This document shows positions 33,795-42,034 of a stretch of 64,000 nucleotides of DNA, one piece after another. Location of the stretch: NCBI GenBank assembly GCA_049340005.1, contig JBMPIY010000012.1; one strand, written 5' to 3'. The translations under genes and the position numbers were made by a program. Each line of letters starts with the position of its first letter. Within the stretch, counting starts at the first letter, position 1. This DNA comes from CAXBDP01 sp963974465 (GTDB lineage Bacteria; Bacteroidota; Bacteroidia; Cytophagales; Cyclobacteriaceae). Under the pieces are notes generated by a model. The model saw only the letters and a list, made by a program, of their open reading frames with translations. It was not told the origin of the DNA and made no database searches.

Positions 33795-35450
33795 ATGAAT
33801 TTGTTCGAAAAACATAAAGAAACAATTGAGACGGCAATTAAGGCTCTTCATGATAGAACCTTTTTTGCGCATTACCCTGAACACCCAAAAGCTTATGCGG
33901 AAGATGCTGATGCAAAAGGACGTGAAGCATATATGGCTAGATTGGGTAAAAACTTCGATTTGTTATTACAAAGTGGCGAAACGTGGATTGGTGATGAGGA
34001 ATCTCCTTACACACAAGAAGCGCTAGGTATAAAATATCCTGCTAGCAATGAGGAAACGTTGATTGCAAATGCAAAAAAAGGTGCCGATGCTTGGAGAAAA
34101 GCTAGTCCAGAAGTGCGGGTGGGAATTTTGTTGGAGTCGCTGGATCGCTTCCAAAGTAGATTTTTCGAGAATGCCTATGCTACCATGCACACAACAGGCC
34201 AAGGTTATATGATGGCATTCCAAGCCTCAGGTCCACATGCGGCTGATAGAGCATTGGAAGCTTTGGTTGCCGGCTATGAGGAACTAAAGAGATTCCCAGC
34301 AGAAACTACTTGGGTGAAACCAATGGGCAAATACGAAATCAGTTTGAAAAAGAGCTGGAGAGCGGTACCTAAAGGTATAGCCTTAATTATTGGATGCTCC
34401 ACTTTCCCTACTTGGAATTCACTACCAGGCTTGTATGCATCCTTGGTTACCGGTAATCCGGCATTGGTAAAGCCACACCCTGGGGCAGTATTACCCATTG
34501 CACTAGTTGTAGCAGATATCCAGCAAGTATTGAAAGAAAATGGATTTGATCCAAACATCTGTCAGCTCGCCGTTGATTCCTACTCCGCGCCAAATACCAA
34601 AAAATTGGCTGAACACAGAGATGTGAAGATCATCGACTATACTGGAAATGCAGGCTTTGGTAATTATCTAGAAGGCTTAGATGGCAAAGCTGTATTTACT
34701 GAAAAAACAGGTGTTAACTCTATTTTGATTGACTCTACAGATGATGTAGATAGTATGATACAGAATATAAGCTTTTCTCTGCTTCTATATTCGGGACAAA
34801 TGTGTACGGCACCACAAAACTTCTACATACCTGAAGGCGGCATACAGACAAAAGAAGGGCATTTGAGCTATGAGGACTTAGTAGCAAAACTTATCGAGGC
34901 GATCAATGGATTGGCACTAAACCCTAAAGTTGGTCCATTTGTGTTAGGAGCCATTCAAAATCCAAATACTAGTCAACGTCTAAGCGATTCTGTCTCTTTG
35001 CCAGGTAGCAAAGTATTATTAGAAAGCCAAAGTGTTGAAAACCCAATGTTTAAAAATGCTAGAACTGCGACTCCACTTCTATTGGAAGTAGATGCAACTC
35101 AACATGATTTGTTTAGCCAAGAGCTATTTGGTCCGATTGCATTTATTATCAAGGTAAAAGATATTCATCAGGCCTTGGCAATTGCTACAGATTTGGGCAA
35201 AAAGCATGGTGCAATGTCCTGTGGAGCATATACCACTAGCCAAGAAGTAAAAGAAAAGATTATGGATGAAATGGCTTTGGCTGGCACACCTGTGAGTTTC
35301 AATTTGGCGGGAGGAATATATATTAATCAAACGGCAAGTTTTTCAGATTTCCATGGAACAGGTGGAAATCCGGCTGCCAATGCAAGTTTTACCAATCCAG
35401 AATATATTGTGAAAAGATTTACATGGGTGGGCTTTAGAGAACCTGCTTAA
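33795..35450 (+). CDS. paaN: Aldehyde dehydrogenase, phenylacetate-degradation PaaN type
   Basis: A 551-aa aldehyde dehydrogenase of the long PaaN branch. I recognise the family from the N-terminal block RTFFAHYPEHPKAY, the block WRAVPKGIALIIGCSTFPTWNSLPGLYASLVTGNPALVKPHP, the nucleotide-fold part YTGNAGFGNYLE and the catalytic Cys in LYSGQMCTAPQNFYIP. I chose ATG 33795 (MNLFEKHKE) over 33741, whose extra 18 residues look non-coding. In phenylacetate degradation related proteins oxidise the ring-cleavage aldehyde; no other paa gene is in the window, so pathway assignment is moderate. Confidence 0.78.
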   Translation: MNLFEKHKETIETAIKALHDRTFFAHYPEHPKAYAEDADAKGREAYMARLGKNFDLLLQSGETWIGDEESPYTQEALGIKYPASNEETLIANAKKGADAWRKASPEVRVGILLESLDRFQSRFFENAYATMHTTGQGYMMAFQASGPHAADRALEALVAGYEELKRFPAETTWVKPMGKYEISLKKSWRAVPKGIALIIGCSTFPTWNSLPGLYASLVTGNPALVKPHPGAVLPIALVVADIQQVLKENGFDPNICQLAVDSYSAPNTKKLAEHRDVKIIDYTGNAGFGNYLEGLDGKAVFTEKTGVNSILIDSTDDVDSMIQNISFSLLLYSGQMCTAPQNFYIPEGGIQTKEGHLSYEDLVAKLIEAINGLALNPKVGPFVLGAIQNPNTSQRLSDSVSLPGSKVLLESQSVENPMFKNARTATPLLLEVDATQHDLFSQELFGPIAFIIKVKDIHQALAIATDLGKKHGAMSCGAYTTSQEVKEKIMDEMALAGTPVSFNLAGGIYINQTASFSDFHGTGGNPAANASFTNPEYIVKRFTWVGFREPA

Positions 35451-35470
35451 TGGATTTACCCTATTCTCTC

Positions 35471-35508
35471 AAAACAGAAAAACCGGCATTCACCGGTTTT
35501 TCTGTTTT
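35471..35508 (+). terminator. Terminator after paaN
   Basis: Sixteen perfect base pairs (35471-35486 with 35493-35508) around a 6-base loop, with T's in the 3' arm. It is symmetrical enough to serve the convergent DUF2892 gene too. Confidence 0.9.
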
Positions 35509-35529
35509 ATAATGAGTCAAATTTTAAAA

Positions 35530-35730
35530 CTACCTTTTGCAAGTTTTTATACCTACCAAAGTATAAAGGGGACAAAAAGACACTAAGCTTGTCAAGACAA
35601 AAACTCCTGCCAATACTAGCAGAACGATGCCCAAAGTTCCAGATACTAATCCAGCATAATAGAGGTAAACGAATAGCGCTGCCAATATGAATCGAATGAT
35701 TTTATCTGCAGATCCCATGTTCTTTTTCAT
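35530..35730 (-). CDS. DUF2892 inner-membrane protein
   Basis: A 66-aa protein with two hydrophobic helices (about 11-28 and 32-50), ending SFCPLYTLVGIKTCKR. The DUF2892 pattern begins with NMGSADKIIRFILA, seen here after the ATG at 35730, so I start there and not at 35763. The two cysteines near the C-terminus are conserved in many members. Function unknown; in other bacteria the domain is fused to or next to rhodanese. Nothing of that sort is adjacent. Confidence 0.8.
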   Translation of the reverse strand: MKKNMGSADKIIRFILAALFVYLYYAGLVSGTLGIVLLVLAGVFVLTSLVSFCPLYTLVGIKTCKR

Positions 35731-35837
35731 AGCAAAACATTTAAAGGTTAATAATAAGCACAATAAGGTATGTGAGGCCGAAGCACAGTATGCATACGAA
35801 AATAAATTTAAGAATTTTGGTTCGCATATTATATGAC

Positions 35838-36641
35838 TTAAGTCACTTTCATTCTGCCTATTAGCTTTCGTAGTAAACTTGGAAAGAATCTTGAAACATA
35901 TAAGCCGAATATTTCTCTAGTGCCTGCTATATAAATCTCAGCTTTCTCCTTTTCCATGGCAATGCGCATTTTGCGAGCACAAGTTTCTGCTGATATTCCA
36001 TTTGCTTGCGCATCATCCATTGTACCTTGTTTTTCTCCAGTACCCACAAGTGCATTTACAGACACATTGGTTTTAATAAAACCGGGGCAAACCATCGTTA
36101 CCTTTATTCCATCATCGTTATTTTCAGCTCTAAGGGCATCGAAAAACCCATGTAGCGCATGCTTAGAAGCAGAATACCCTGAACGTAGCGGAGTTGCAAA
36201 TTTGCCCACCATACTACTAACTACTACAAAATGGCCAGACTTTAGATCGAGCATATATGGCAATAGATACTTGGTGATGGCTATTGTCCCGAAGAAATTA
36301 ACTTCGAAAAGCTTGCGATCCACTTCAAGCTTGGTGTCTTTTACTAAGGATCGTTGACTTATACCTCCATTATGCACCATGTAATCTATATGCCCAAAAA
36401 AATCTACAGCCTCCCGCGTTTTCTGTTCTAAGGAATCTGATTGAGCCAAATCCAACGGAAGTATCCGAGTAAATTCTTTCGCCCCAAGTGGACAAGCTTT
36501 TCGTACTCTCTCCAACTCATCTTGTCTTCTGGCAGATAATATCAGCTTCGCTCCCATTTTTGCAAGCTCGTAGGTGAGCGCCTCTCCTATTCCTGATGAA
36601 GCACCAGTGATCCATATAACTTTATTCTTTACAGAACCCAT
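35838..36641 (-). CDS. Short-chain dehydrogenase/reductase
   Basis: A 267-aa classical SDR. The NAD(P) motif is TGASSGIGEAL at about 12-22, followed by SARRQDELERV (Arg pair favouring NADP), VHNGGIS as the NAG-type motif, the catalytic Ser in VVVSSMVGK, and YSASKHAL as the YxxxK motif. The C-terminal tail has hydrophobic residues, as in membrane-associated DHRS7-like enzymes. Substrate unknown. It is divergent from hemN with 133 bp between starts. Confidence 0.88.
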   Translation of the reverse strand: MGSVKNKVIWITGASSGIGEALTYELAKMGAKLILSARRQDELERVRKACPLGAKEFTRILPLDLAQSDSLEQKTREAVDFFGHIDYMVHNGGISQRSLVKDTKLEVDRKLFEVNFFGTIAITKYLLPYMLDLKSGHFVVVSSMVGKFATPLRSGYSASKHALHGFFDALRAENNDDGIKVTMVCPGFIKTNVSVNALVGTGEKQGTMDDAQANGISAETCARKMRIAMEKEKAEIYIAGTREIFGLYVSRFFPSLLRKLIGRMKVT

Positions 36642-36728
36642 TGCTATTCAATTTTTTAAAAAGATACGAAAATTCAGATTTCTTACAATATCTCGGAATG
36701 CATCAAATAATAAAATCAGCACCTTAAA

Positions 36729-36740
36729 TGATTAAAATCA
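36729..36740. promoter_or_regulatory. FNR-like box upstream of hemN (TGAT-TAAA-ATCA)
   Basis: Matches TGAT-N4-ATCA. Its centre lies about 42-43 bp before the start of transcription predicted from the GATTTTTG -7-like box at 36764-36771, the usual position for FNR activation. Oxygen-independent haem synthesis is a typical target of FNR. Confidence 0.65.
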
Positions 36741-36763
36741 GCTTTTGCTGAGATAGAAAAAGG

Positions 36764-36771
36764 GATTTTTG
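36764..36771 (+). promoter_or_regulatory. -7-like box of hemN (GATTTTTG)
   Basis: One mismatch to TAnnTTTG, ending 4 bases before the ATG at 36775. If used, transcription starts about 36775-36778, so translation begins at a leaderless ATG or at the second ATG, 36784. Confidence 0.45.
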
Positions 36772-36774
36772 CAC

Positions 36775-38136
36775 ATGGAAAATATGAAGACCAGGCTTTT
36801 TGAAAAATACAACATTCCCGTTCCAAGATATACGAGCTATCCAACCGTGCCATTTTGGGATTCTGAGACATATTCAAGTGAAGGATGGGCAAATCATATT
36901 GCCAATCTGAATAAAGAAGTATTGTGTGAAAAGGGAATTAGTCTTTACATCCACCTGCCTTTTTGTGAGAGCTTATGCACTTTTTGTGGATGCAATAAGC
37001 GTATTACCAAAAATCATAATGTTGAAGGTGCATACATCGATAATGTGCTCAAAGAATGGAAACTGTATTTAGCTTTATTTCAACATAAACCACTCATTAA
37101 GGAAATCCATTTGGGCGGCGGCACGCCTACTTTTTTCTCAGCAGAAAATTTACGTAAGCTTATCTCGGGAATTCTAGAAAATGCTCAAGCAGATTCCGGT
37201 ATACAGATGAGTTTTGAAGGACATCCCAACCATACTTCCACAGAGCATTTGGAGACTTTATACCAATTAGGTTTTCGCAGAATTAGCTTTGGTGTGCAGG
37301 ATTATGACCCAATCGTTCAAAAGGCCATTCACAGAATTCAGAGCTTTGAACAGGTACAGAAGGTCACAAATATGGCTAGAGCCATCGGCTTCACTTCCAT
37401 TAGTCACGACTTGGTATTTGGATTACCATTTCAACATATTCAATCAATTGAAGATAGCATTGCCAAAACCTTGGAGTTGACGCCAGACCGAATTTCATTT
37501 TACAGTTATGCGCATGTGCCTTGGATAAAAGGTACTGGGCAACGCGGATATTCCGAGGAAAACCTACCAAAATCTACAGAAAAAAGGGCACTGTACGAAA
37601 GAGGAAAAGCTTTACTAGAAAAAGCAGGCTATTTGGAAGTTGGCTTTGACCACTTTGCATTACCTAGCGATGAACTCTTTATGGCAATGCAAAACAAGAC
37701 ACTCCATCGCAATTTCATGGGCTACACAACCATTGCAAGCCAAACGCTTATTGGTTTGGGTGTATCAGCAATTAGTGATGGTGCAGGAGCATTTTCGCAG
37801 AATGTGAAAGTGGTTGAGGAATATGAAGCTTTGCTTGCAATAGATAAACTTCCAACAGAAAGAGGTCATTTTCTAAGCGATCAGGATGCCATTATCCAAA
37901 AGCAAATAATGGATTTAATGTGCCGATTTGAAACTTCCATAGAAAATCATCCCCAATTGATAGAGGTAATTTTAAGGTTGAAGCCTGTCCTTGAGGATAA
38001 TTTGGCAAAACTTGAGGAGTCCACTTTAAAGGTATTACCCAATGGGATTCCGTTTGTTAGAAATATATGCTTAGAATTAGATGAAAAATATTGGGAGAAA
38101 ATACCTAAATCTCAGCTTTTTTCTTCGGCAGTTTAA
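36775..38136 (+). CDS. hemN: Oxygen-independent coproporphyrinogen III oxidase
   Basis: A 453-aa radical SAM enzyme that decarboxylates coproporphyrinogen III to protoporphyrinogen IX without oxygen. The 4Fe-4S motif is C64-x3-C68-x2-C71 with an extra C73 (HLPFCESLCTFCGC), and the HLGGGTPTFF SAM-contact block follows. The RYTSYPTVPFW N-terminus is typical of true HemN, not HemW. The ORF's TTG at 36769 lies in the promoter, so the start is ATG 36775 or 36784. The FNR-like box upstream fits anaerobic induction. The stop abuts the stop of the convergent patatin gene. Confidence 0.95.
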   Translation: MENMKTRLFEKYNIPVPRYTSYPTVPFWDSETYSSEGWANHIANLNKEVLCEKGISLYIHLPFCESLCTFCGCNKRITKNHNVEGAYIDNVLKEWKLYLALFQHKPLIKEIHLGGGTPTFFSAENLRKLISGILENAQADSGIQMSFEGHPNHTSTEHLETLYQLGFRRISFGVQDYDPIVQKAIHRIQSFEQVQKVTNMARAIGFTSISHDLVFGLPFQHIQSIEDSIAKTLELTPDRISFYSYAHVPWIKGTGQRGYSEENLPKSTEKRALYERGKALLEKAGYLEVGFDHFALPSDELFMAMQNKTLHRNFMGYTTIASQTLIGLGVSAISDGAGAFSQNVKVVEEYEALLAIDKLPTERGHFLSDQDAIIQKQIMDLMCRFETSIENHPQLIEVILRLKPVLEDNLAKLEESTLKVLPNGIPFVRNICLELDEKYWEKIPKSQLFSSAV

Positions 38137-40401
38137 TTACAATATCTGTTGCAATCTACGCAATGCCGCTTGGTTTCTGGGATGATAAATATGATTTAAG
38201 ATCGATTGTTTTTCGCGGGAGGTTAGATGCCAACTTAGCGAAGCACGCTCTACCTCCTCCTGAAATAAGCGCTCATTCGTAGAACCGGTGGATAAGGAAT
38301 TATTGATTAAGGCAGGCACTCCCAAATATTGAAATTCGATTCGCTCTATGGGTACAGAAAAACTTGATTGTAAATAAATCAGTTTTTGCTCATTCTTAAT
38401 ATCCTGTTGCTTTGCCCAATTGTTTGTTAAGGCACTCAACGGAACAAAAAGTTTTTGAATGAGCGTCCGTCTGAATTGCTCCTTCACTTCAGGTATTCTT
38501 TCAGAATCTCTAATAGACACTACTATTACTCCCGATGTGTTTTCCTCAATCCAATCTTGAAACGCATCCAAAAAATCCATCGCATCAGATAGCCCAAAGT
38601 TATCAGCTAAACCTGCATCCATTATTTCCATGGCGGGCTCTGTAGGTAAGTACACATTTGGACTGATATAAGGAAAAGTCGCATTCATCCGTAAAGCCGT
38701 AAGAAACCTCAAGCTATCAGCGGAGTGGTGGCTAAACAAGCGTTGAAAGTCGATGCCCCCATTCAATTTGTTTGGCTGATAGGTTGCCAAAAAGCTGAAT
38801 GATTGAGGAGAAATATAAAGTTTGCGTCCGTTGTTCACTACAGAAGGCGCTATTAATACCATCGGGATTTTGGCAGATTGCTCTGCTTCCCGATATGCGC
38901 CAAGTGGCCGATCCAACATTCCATCGGTATTCGCATTCAATTGCTGCTCAAATGCATAGCCTCTTTCCTTACTATAAGCACGTCCGTTGTATTTGAATTT
39001 CTGTTTGATAAAGAAAAAATCATTGACAATAAGCGTAAAAATGATTGGGTTGAGTAAATCTTTGGCGATTTTTTGGGTATAAACTGGAGAATAAGGATTT
39101 ACTTCTTCTGACAACAATTCCCTGTATTTCAATTCCCTAAAATAGGCTGCTCCTACCATTCCTCCAGAGGCGCCTGCCATTAACACAGTACGGTCGAATA
39201 ATTTACCCTCAGTTAAACTGTCAGCATTCTGGAGTACATGTAAATTCCATAGAGCTGAACGCAAACCACCTCCACTACTACCAATTACAACTAATTTGGG
39301 TTTTTCTTCACCTACTTGCTTTGCTCTCCAGTTTTCAAGAATATTGAGCATTTTCACCTTATCCTCCCGCGCATTTGCTTCACTGTGCAAACTGTCTAGC
39401 GTATATCTTTGAAAAGTTTGTGGTGTAGTATCGTAATTTAAACCATAAGCTTGATAAGGCTGATTCAACCAGCCAATTTTGACAAGAATATTGACTCCGA
39501 TCAGAATGGCAATTAAAGCAACCGAAGCCCATTCCCTAAACCAATATGAAATAGCGCCTCCAAGCATCACCAATAAAGTAAATAATAAAATCGCACTTGC
39601 TGCTGCTGGGATTTGGAAAAAGGAATTATCACGAAACAAACCAATCAAAATAATGACGACAAAAATTACAAGCTCAATGATGACTGAATTCAAGTGGTTT
39701 TGGTCAAATACCTTTATGATAGCCGCGCGATCAAAATTGCTAATACGGTATGGAGTAGTTTTGATTTGTCCAAACTCGGTGAGATAATTATCCACCCGGG
39801 TTTTCCGTCCACTTTCCTTATTCAATTTATCTACCACATTCACTCTAGTGATTTTGGCCTTTTTCAGTTTCACATCGAGGCTGCGAGCAATTAGTCTGAA
39901 TATATCCTTATTGGTAAATCGAAAATAGGTGAATAAGAATGTGAGCATTATAATTACCCCAGCCAACAAACCTATTATTTTGATCGTGATACTGCCTGGC
40001 TCAATCTGCTCACTCATTCGCTGAAACTGCACAATCTTGTTGATATAGACAATTATAAAGCTTAAGGGTATAATGAGATTGTTGACAAAGAACTTTGAAA
40101 AGGGGCGTTTTAAAGTTCCAAGAAATGAATATCTAGGGCCATCTAGAATATATGATGAAATATTAAAGGCCATTATAAATCCGCCTAAAACAATTCCTAC
40201 TACAAAGAAGCTCAGAAAGCCCGTTTGCCCTAAATATTCTGGATCTAAAAAAAGGTATGGAATGCCAAATACTCTACCGAAGTTGCCTGTGACAGTAATG
40301 AACAATAGAACCCATATCAATAGTAAGCCATGATTCTTCTTAAGATGTAAGAAGAATAATTGAATTGGGAAAGAGTAAAAAATTTTATTGAGTACTGTCA
40401 T
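38137..40401 (-). CDS. Patatin-like phospholipase with N-terminal membrane domain
   Basis: A 754-aa protein with several N-terminal membrane helices (about 12-330, roughly seven hydrophobic stretches) and a C-terminal patatin-like domain. The oxyanion motif is VVIGSSGGGLRSALW, the nucleophile Ser is in MAGASGGMVGAAYF, and the catalytic Asp is in DAGLADNFG. Patatins hydrolyse acyl chains from lipids; the combination with a large polytopic domain suggests it acts on membrane lipids at the inner membrane. Its 3' end touches hemN. Four features of the dyad are intact, so it is probably active. Two GCGGGAGG octamers lie in it. Confidence 0.8.
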   Translation of the reverse strand: MTVLNKIFYSFPIQLFFLHLKKNHGLLLIWVLLFITVTGNFGRVFGIPYLFLDPEYLGQTGFLSFFVVGIVLGGFIMAFNISSYILDGPRYSFLGTLKRPFSKFFVNNLIIPLSFIIVYINKIVQFQRMSEQIEPGSITIKIIGLLAGVIIMLTFLFTYFRFTNKDIFRLIARSLDVKLKKAKITRVNVVDKLNKESGRKTRVDNYLTEFGQIKTTPYRISNFDRAAIIKVFDQNHLNSVIIELVIFVVIILIGLFRDNSFFQIPAAASAILLFTLLVMLGGAISYWFREWASVALIAILIGVNILVKIGWLNQPYQAYGLNYDTTPQTFQRYTLDSLHSEANAREDKVKMLNILENWRAKQVGEEKPKLVVIGSSGGGLRSALWNLHVLQNADSLTEGKLFDRTVLMAGASGGMVGAAYFRELKYRELLSEEVNPYSPVYTQKIAKDLLNPIIFTLIVNDFFFIKQKFKYNGRAYSKERGYAFEQQLNANTDGMLDRPLGAYREAEQSAKIPMVLIAPSVVNNGRKLYISPQSFSFLATYQPNKLNGGIDFQRLFSHHSADSLRFLTALRMNATFPYISPNVYLPTEPAMEIMDAGLADNFGLSDAMDFLDAFQDWIEENTSGVIVVSIRDSERIPEVKEQFRRTLIQKLFVPLSALTNNWAKQQDIKNEQKLIYLQSSFSVPIERIEFQYLGVPALINNSLSTGSTNERLFQEEVERASLSWHLTSREKQSILNHIYHPRNQAALRRLQQIL

Positions 40402-40504
40402 TTATGCACAAACTACCACGCAAAAATGAATCTAAAAACTGTTTCTGATTTTTTCTGTTCCAAGCCTAAATTTCCTTTTAACTTGCAGCTTAAAATTAGA
40501 GAAA

Positions 40505-40993
40505 ATGCATAATTGGTTTTTAGCAAAAGTAAAGTGTATCCGCGAGGATGATAAGGGTAGTTTGAGAAAATTCACCGATCAGTATATGGTAGATGCTTTG
40601 TCATTTACCGAAGCAGAAGCAAAAGTTCACAATTTGGTGAAAGACCAAGTGCGGGGGGAATTTGAAGTAAGTGGCCTAACAAAATCGAATGTGACAGATG
40701 TATTTCAATATTCAGAAGATGAGTATTGGTACAAAGCAAAAGTTACCTATCTAGTGCAAGATGCAGACAGCGGCAAGGATAAGCTTTACAATTTGTATAT
40801 GATGGTTTCGGCAACGGATTTGAAAAATGCCTACGAAAGACTTGATGATAATTTGCAAGGAATGATAAACAACCCACGCATCGTTCAGATACAAGAAACA
40901 CCAGTAATGGGTGTGATTTGGAATGAGAGTAAGGAGGAAGATTTGGTTGATGGAATTGCTGGCGATACTTCTATAGCCGAGGAAGATTTGTAG
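40505..40993 (+). CDS. DUF4494 protein
   Basis: A 162-aa cytoplasmic protein that matches the Bacteroidota DUF4494 family (WFLAKVKCIREDDKGSLRKFTDQYMVDALSFTEAEAKV and YWYKAKVTYLVQDADSGKDK). It has no signal peptide or membrane helix; an acidic tail follows the conserved domain. Function unknown. It is divergent from the patatin gene, and 98 bp after its stop lies a 16-bp palindrome and then the sdh terminator. It has no partner gene here. Confidence 0.82.
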   Translation: MHNWFLAKVKCIREDDKGSLRKFTDQYMVDALSFTEAEAKVHNLVKDQVRGEFEVSGLTKSNVTDVFQYSEDEYWYKAKVTYLVQDADSGKDKLYNLYMMVSATDLKNAYERLDDNLQGMINNPRIVQIQETPVMGVIWNESKEEDLVDGIAGDTSIAEEDL

Positions 40994-41090
40994 GAATAAA
41001 TTACTGACCAAAAAGAATATTGAATTTCGGGTTTTAGCGGGAGGATGGGAATACTACTTTACTTAAAGCTAATTTACTTTTCCTGAAATT

Positions 41091-41106
41091 GCTACCGATC
41101 GGTAGC
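41091..41106. promoter_or_regulatory. Perfect 16-bp palindrome (GCTACCGATCGGTAGC)
   Basis: A perfect 16-bp palindrome, much more GC-rich than its surroundings, between the 3' ends of DUF4494 and sdhB. It looks like a dimeric repressor operator, yet no gene start is nearby. It could be a hairpin, but it lacks a T tail. Confidence 0.4.
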
Positions 41107-41160
41107 CGAGCTGAAAATTTCGATTACGTCAATTTCCTAGCCTTAAATTCCCCACAAAAC

Positions 41161-41190
41161 AAAAAACCTCAACAAAATCAATTGCTGAGG
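41161..41190 (-). terminator. Terminator of the sdhCAB operon
   Basis: Read on the minus strand, CCTCAGCAA (41190-41182) pairs with TTGTTGAGG (41175-41167) with one G-U pair and a 6-base loop, followed by T's. Confidence 0.8.
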
Positions 41191-41225
41191 CTTTTCTTAT
41201 TTTTCAGATTGGCTTTAGCCTTTAC

Positions 41226-41975
41226 TTATACATTGTCAGAGCTCGCTTTTGCAGAAAAGTATTCTCTGTTCATTCTAGCGATATTGGTAAGGCTAATGCC
41301 TTTTGGACATTCGGCTTCGCAAGCACCCGTATTGGTACAAGCTCCAAAACCTTCTGCATCCATTTGAGCTACCATATTCTCTACGCGTGATTTACGTTCT
41401 ACTTTACCTTGTGGCAACATAGCCAATTGCGACACTTTCGCAGAAACGAATAGCATAGCTGAGGCATTTTTACATGCAGCCACACAAGCACCGCATCCAA
41501 TACAAGTAGCAGATTCAAATGCTTCGTCCGCAACTCTTTTTGGTATAGGAATTTCATTCGCGTCCGGTACACCACCAGTATTTACGGATACATATCCTCC
41601 CGCTTGGATTATACGGTCGAATGCGCCTCTATCTACTACTAAGTCTTTTACAACCGGGAATGGCTTAGCTCTCCATGGCTCAATGGTAATTGTTTCTCCA
41701 TCCTTGAAACTTCTCATATGAAGCTGACAAGTAGTAGTTTGCAATGGGCCATGAGGATTGCCATTTATATACAATGAGCACATTCCACATATACCTTCTC
41801 TACAATCATGATCGAAGTGTACTGGATCTTCTCCTTTTGCTTGTAATTGCTCATTGAGTACGTCAAGCATTTCTAAGAAAGACATATCCTTAGATACTCC
41901 ATTTACTGGGTAGCTTTTGAAACCTCCCGCATCTTTAGAGTTTTTTTGACGCCATATTTTGAGTGTAAGATTCAT
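41226..41975 (-). CDS. sdhB: Succinate dehydrogenase/fumarate reductase iron-sulfur subunit
   Basis: A 249-aa electron-transfer subunit with three iron-sulfur clusters. The 2Fe-2S cysteines are in CREGICGMCSLYING and the following TTTC; the 4Fe-4S and 3Fe-4S ligands are in CIGCGACVAAC and CTNTGACEAECPKGI. It passes electrons from the SdhA flavin to the menaquinone-reactive cytochrome b subunit. It is last in sdhC-sdhA-sdhB, 59 bp after sdhA. Two GCGGGAGG octamers (41596, 41923) lie on the coding strand. Confidence 0.95.
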   Translation of the reverse strand: MNLTLKIWRQKNSKDAGGFKSYPVNGVSKDMSFLEMLDVLNEQLQAKGEDPVHFDHDCREGICGMCSLYINGNPHGPLQTTTCQLHMRSFKDGETITIEPWRAKPFPVVKDLVVDRGAFDRIIQAGGYVSVNTGGVPDANEIPIPKRVADEAFESATCIGCGACVAACKNASAMLFVSAKVSQLAMLPQGKVERKSRVENMVAQMDAEGFGACTNTGACEAECPKGISLTNIARMNREYFSAKASSDNV

Positions 41976-42034
41976 CCTTTTTGTATTTATTATTAGCGAA
42001 TCATTTTCTGTTTTTTGAATTCAAATTGCTGTAA

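Noticed and set aside
41037..41044. GCGGGAGG as a ribosome-binding site
   Set aside because: It is not placed before start codons; many copies are antisense or within genes, and Bacteroidota rarely use Shine-Dalgarno sequences.
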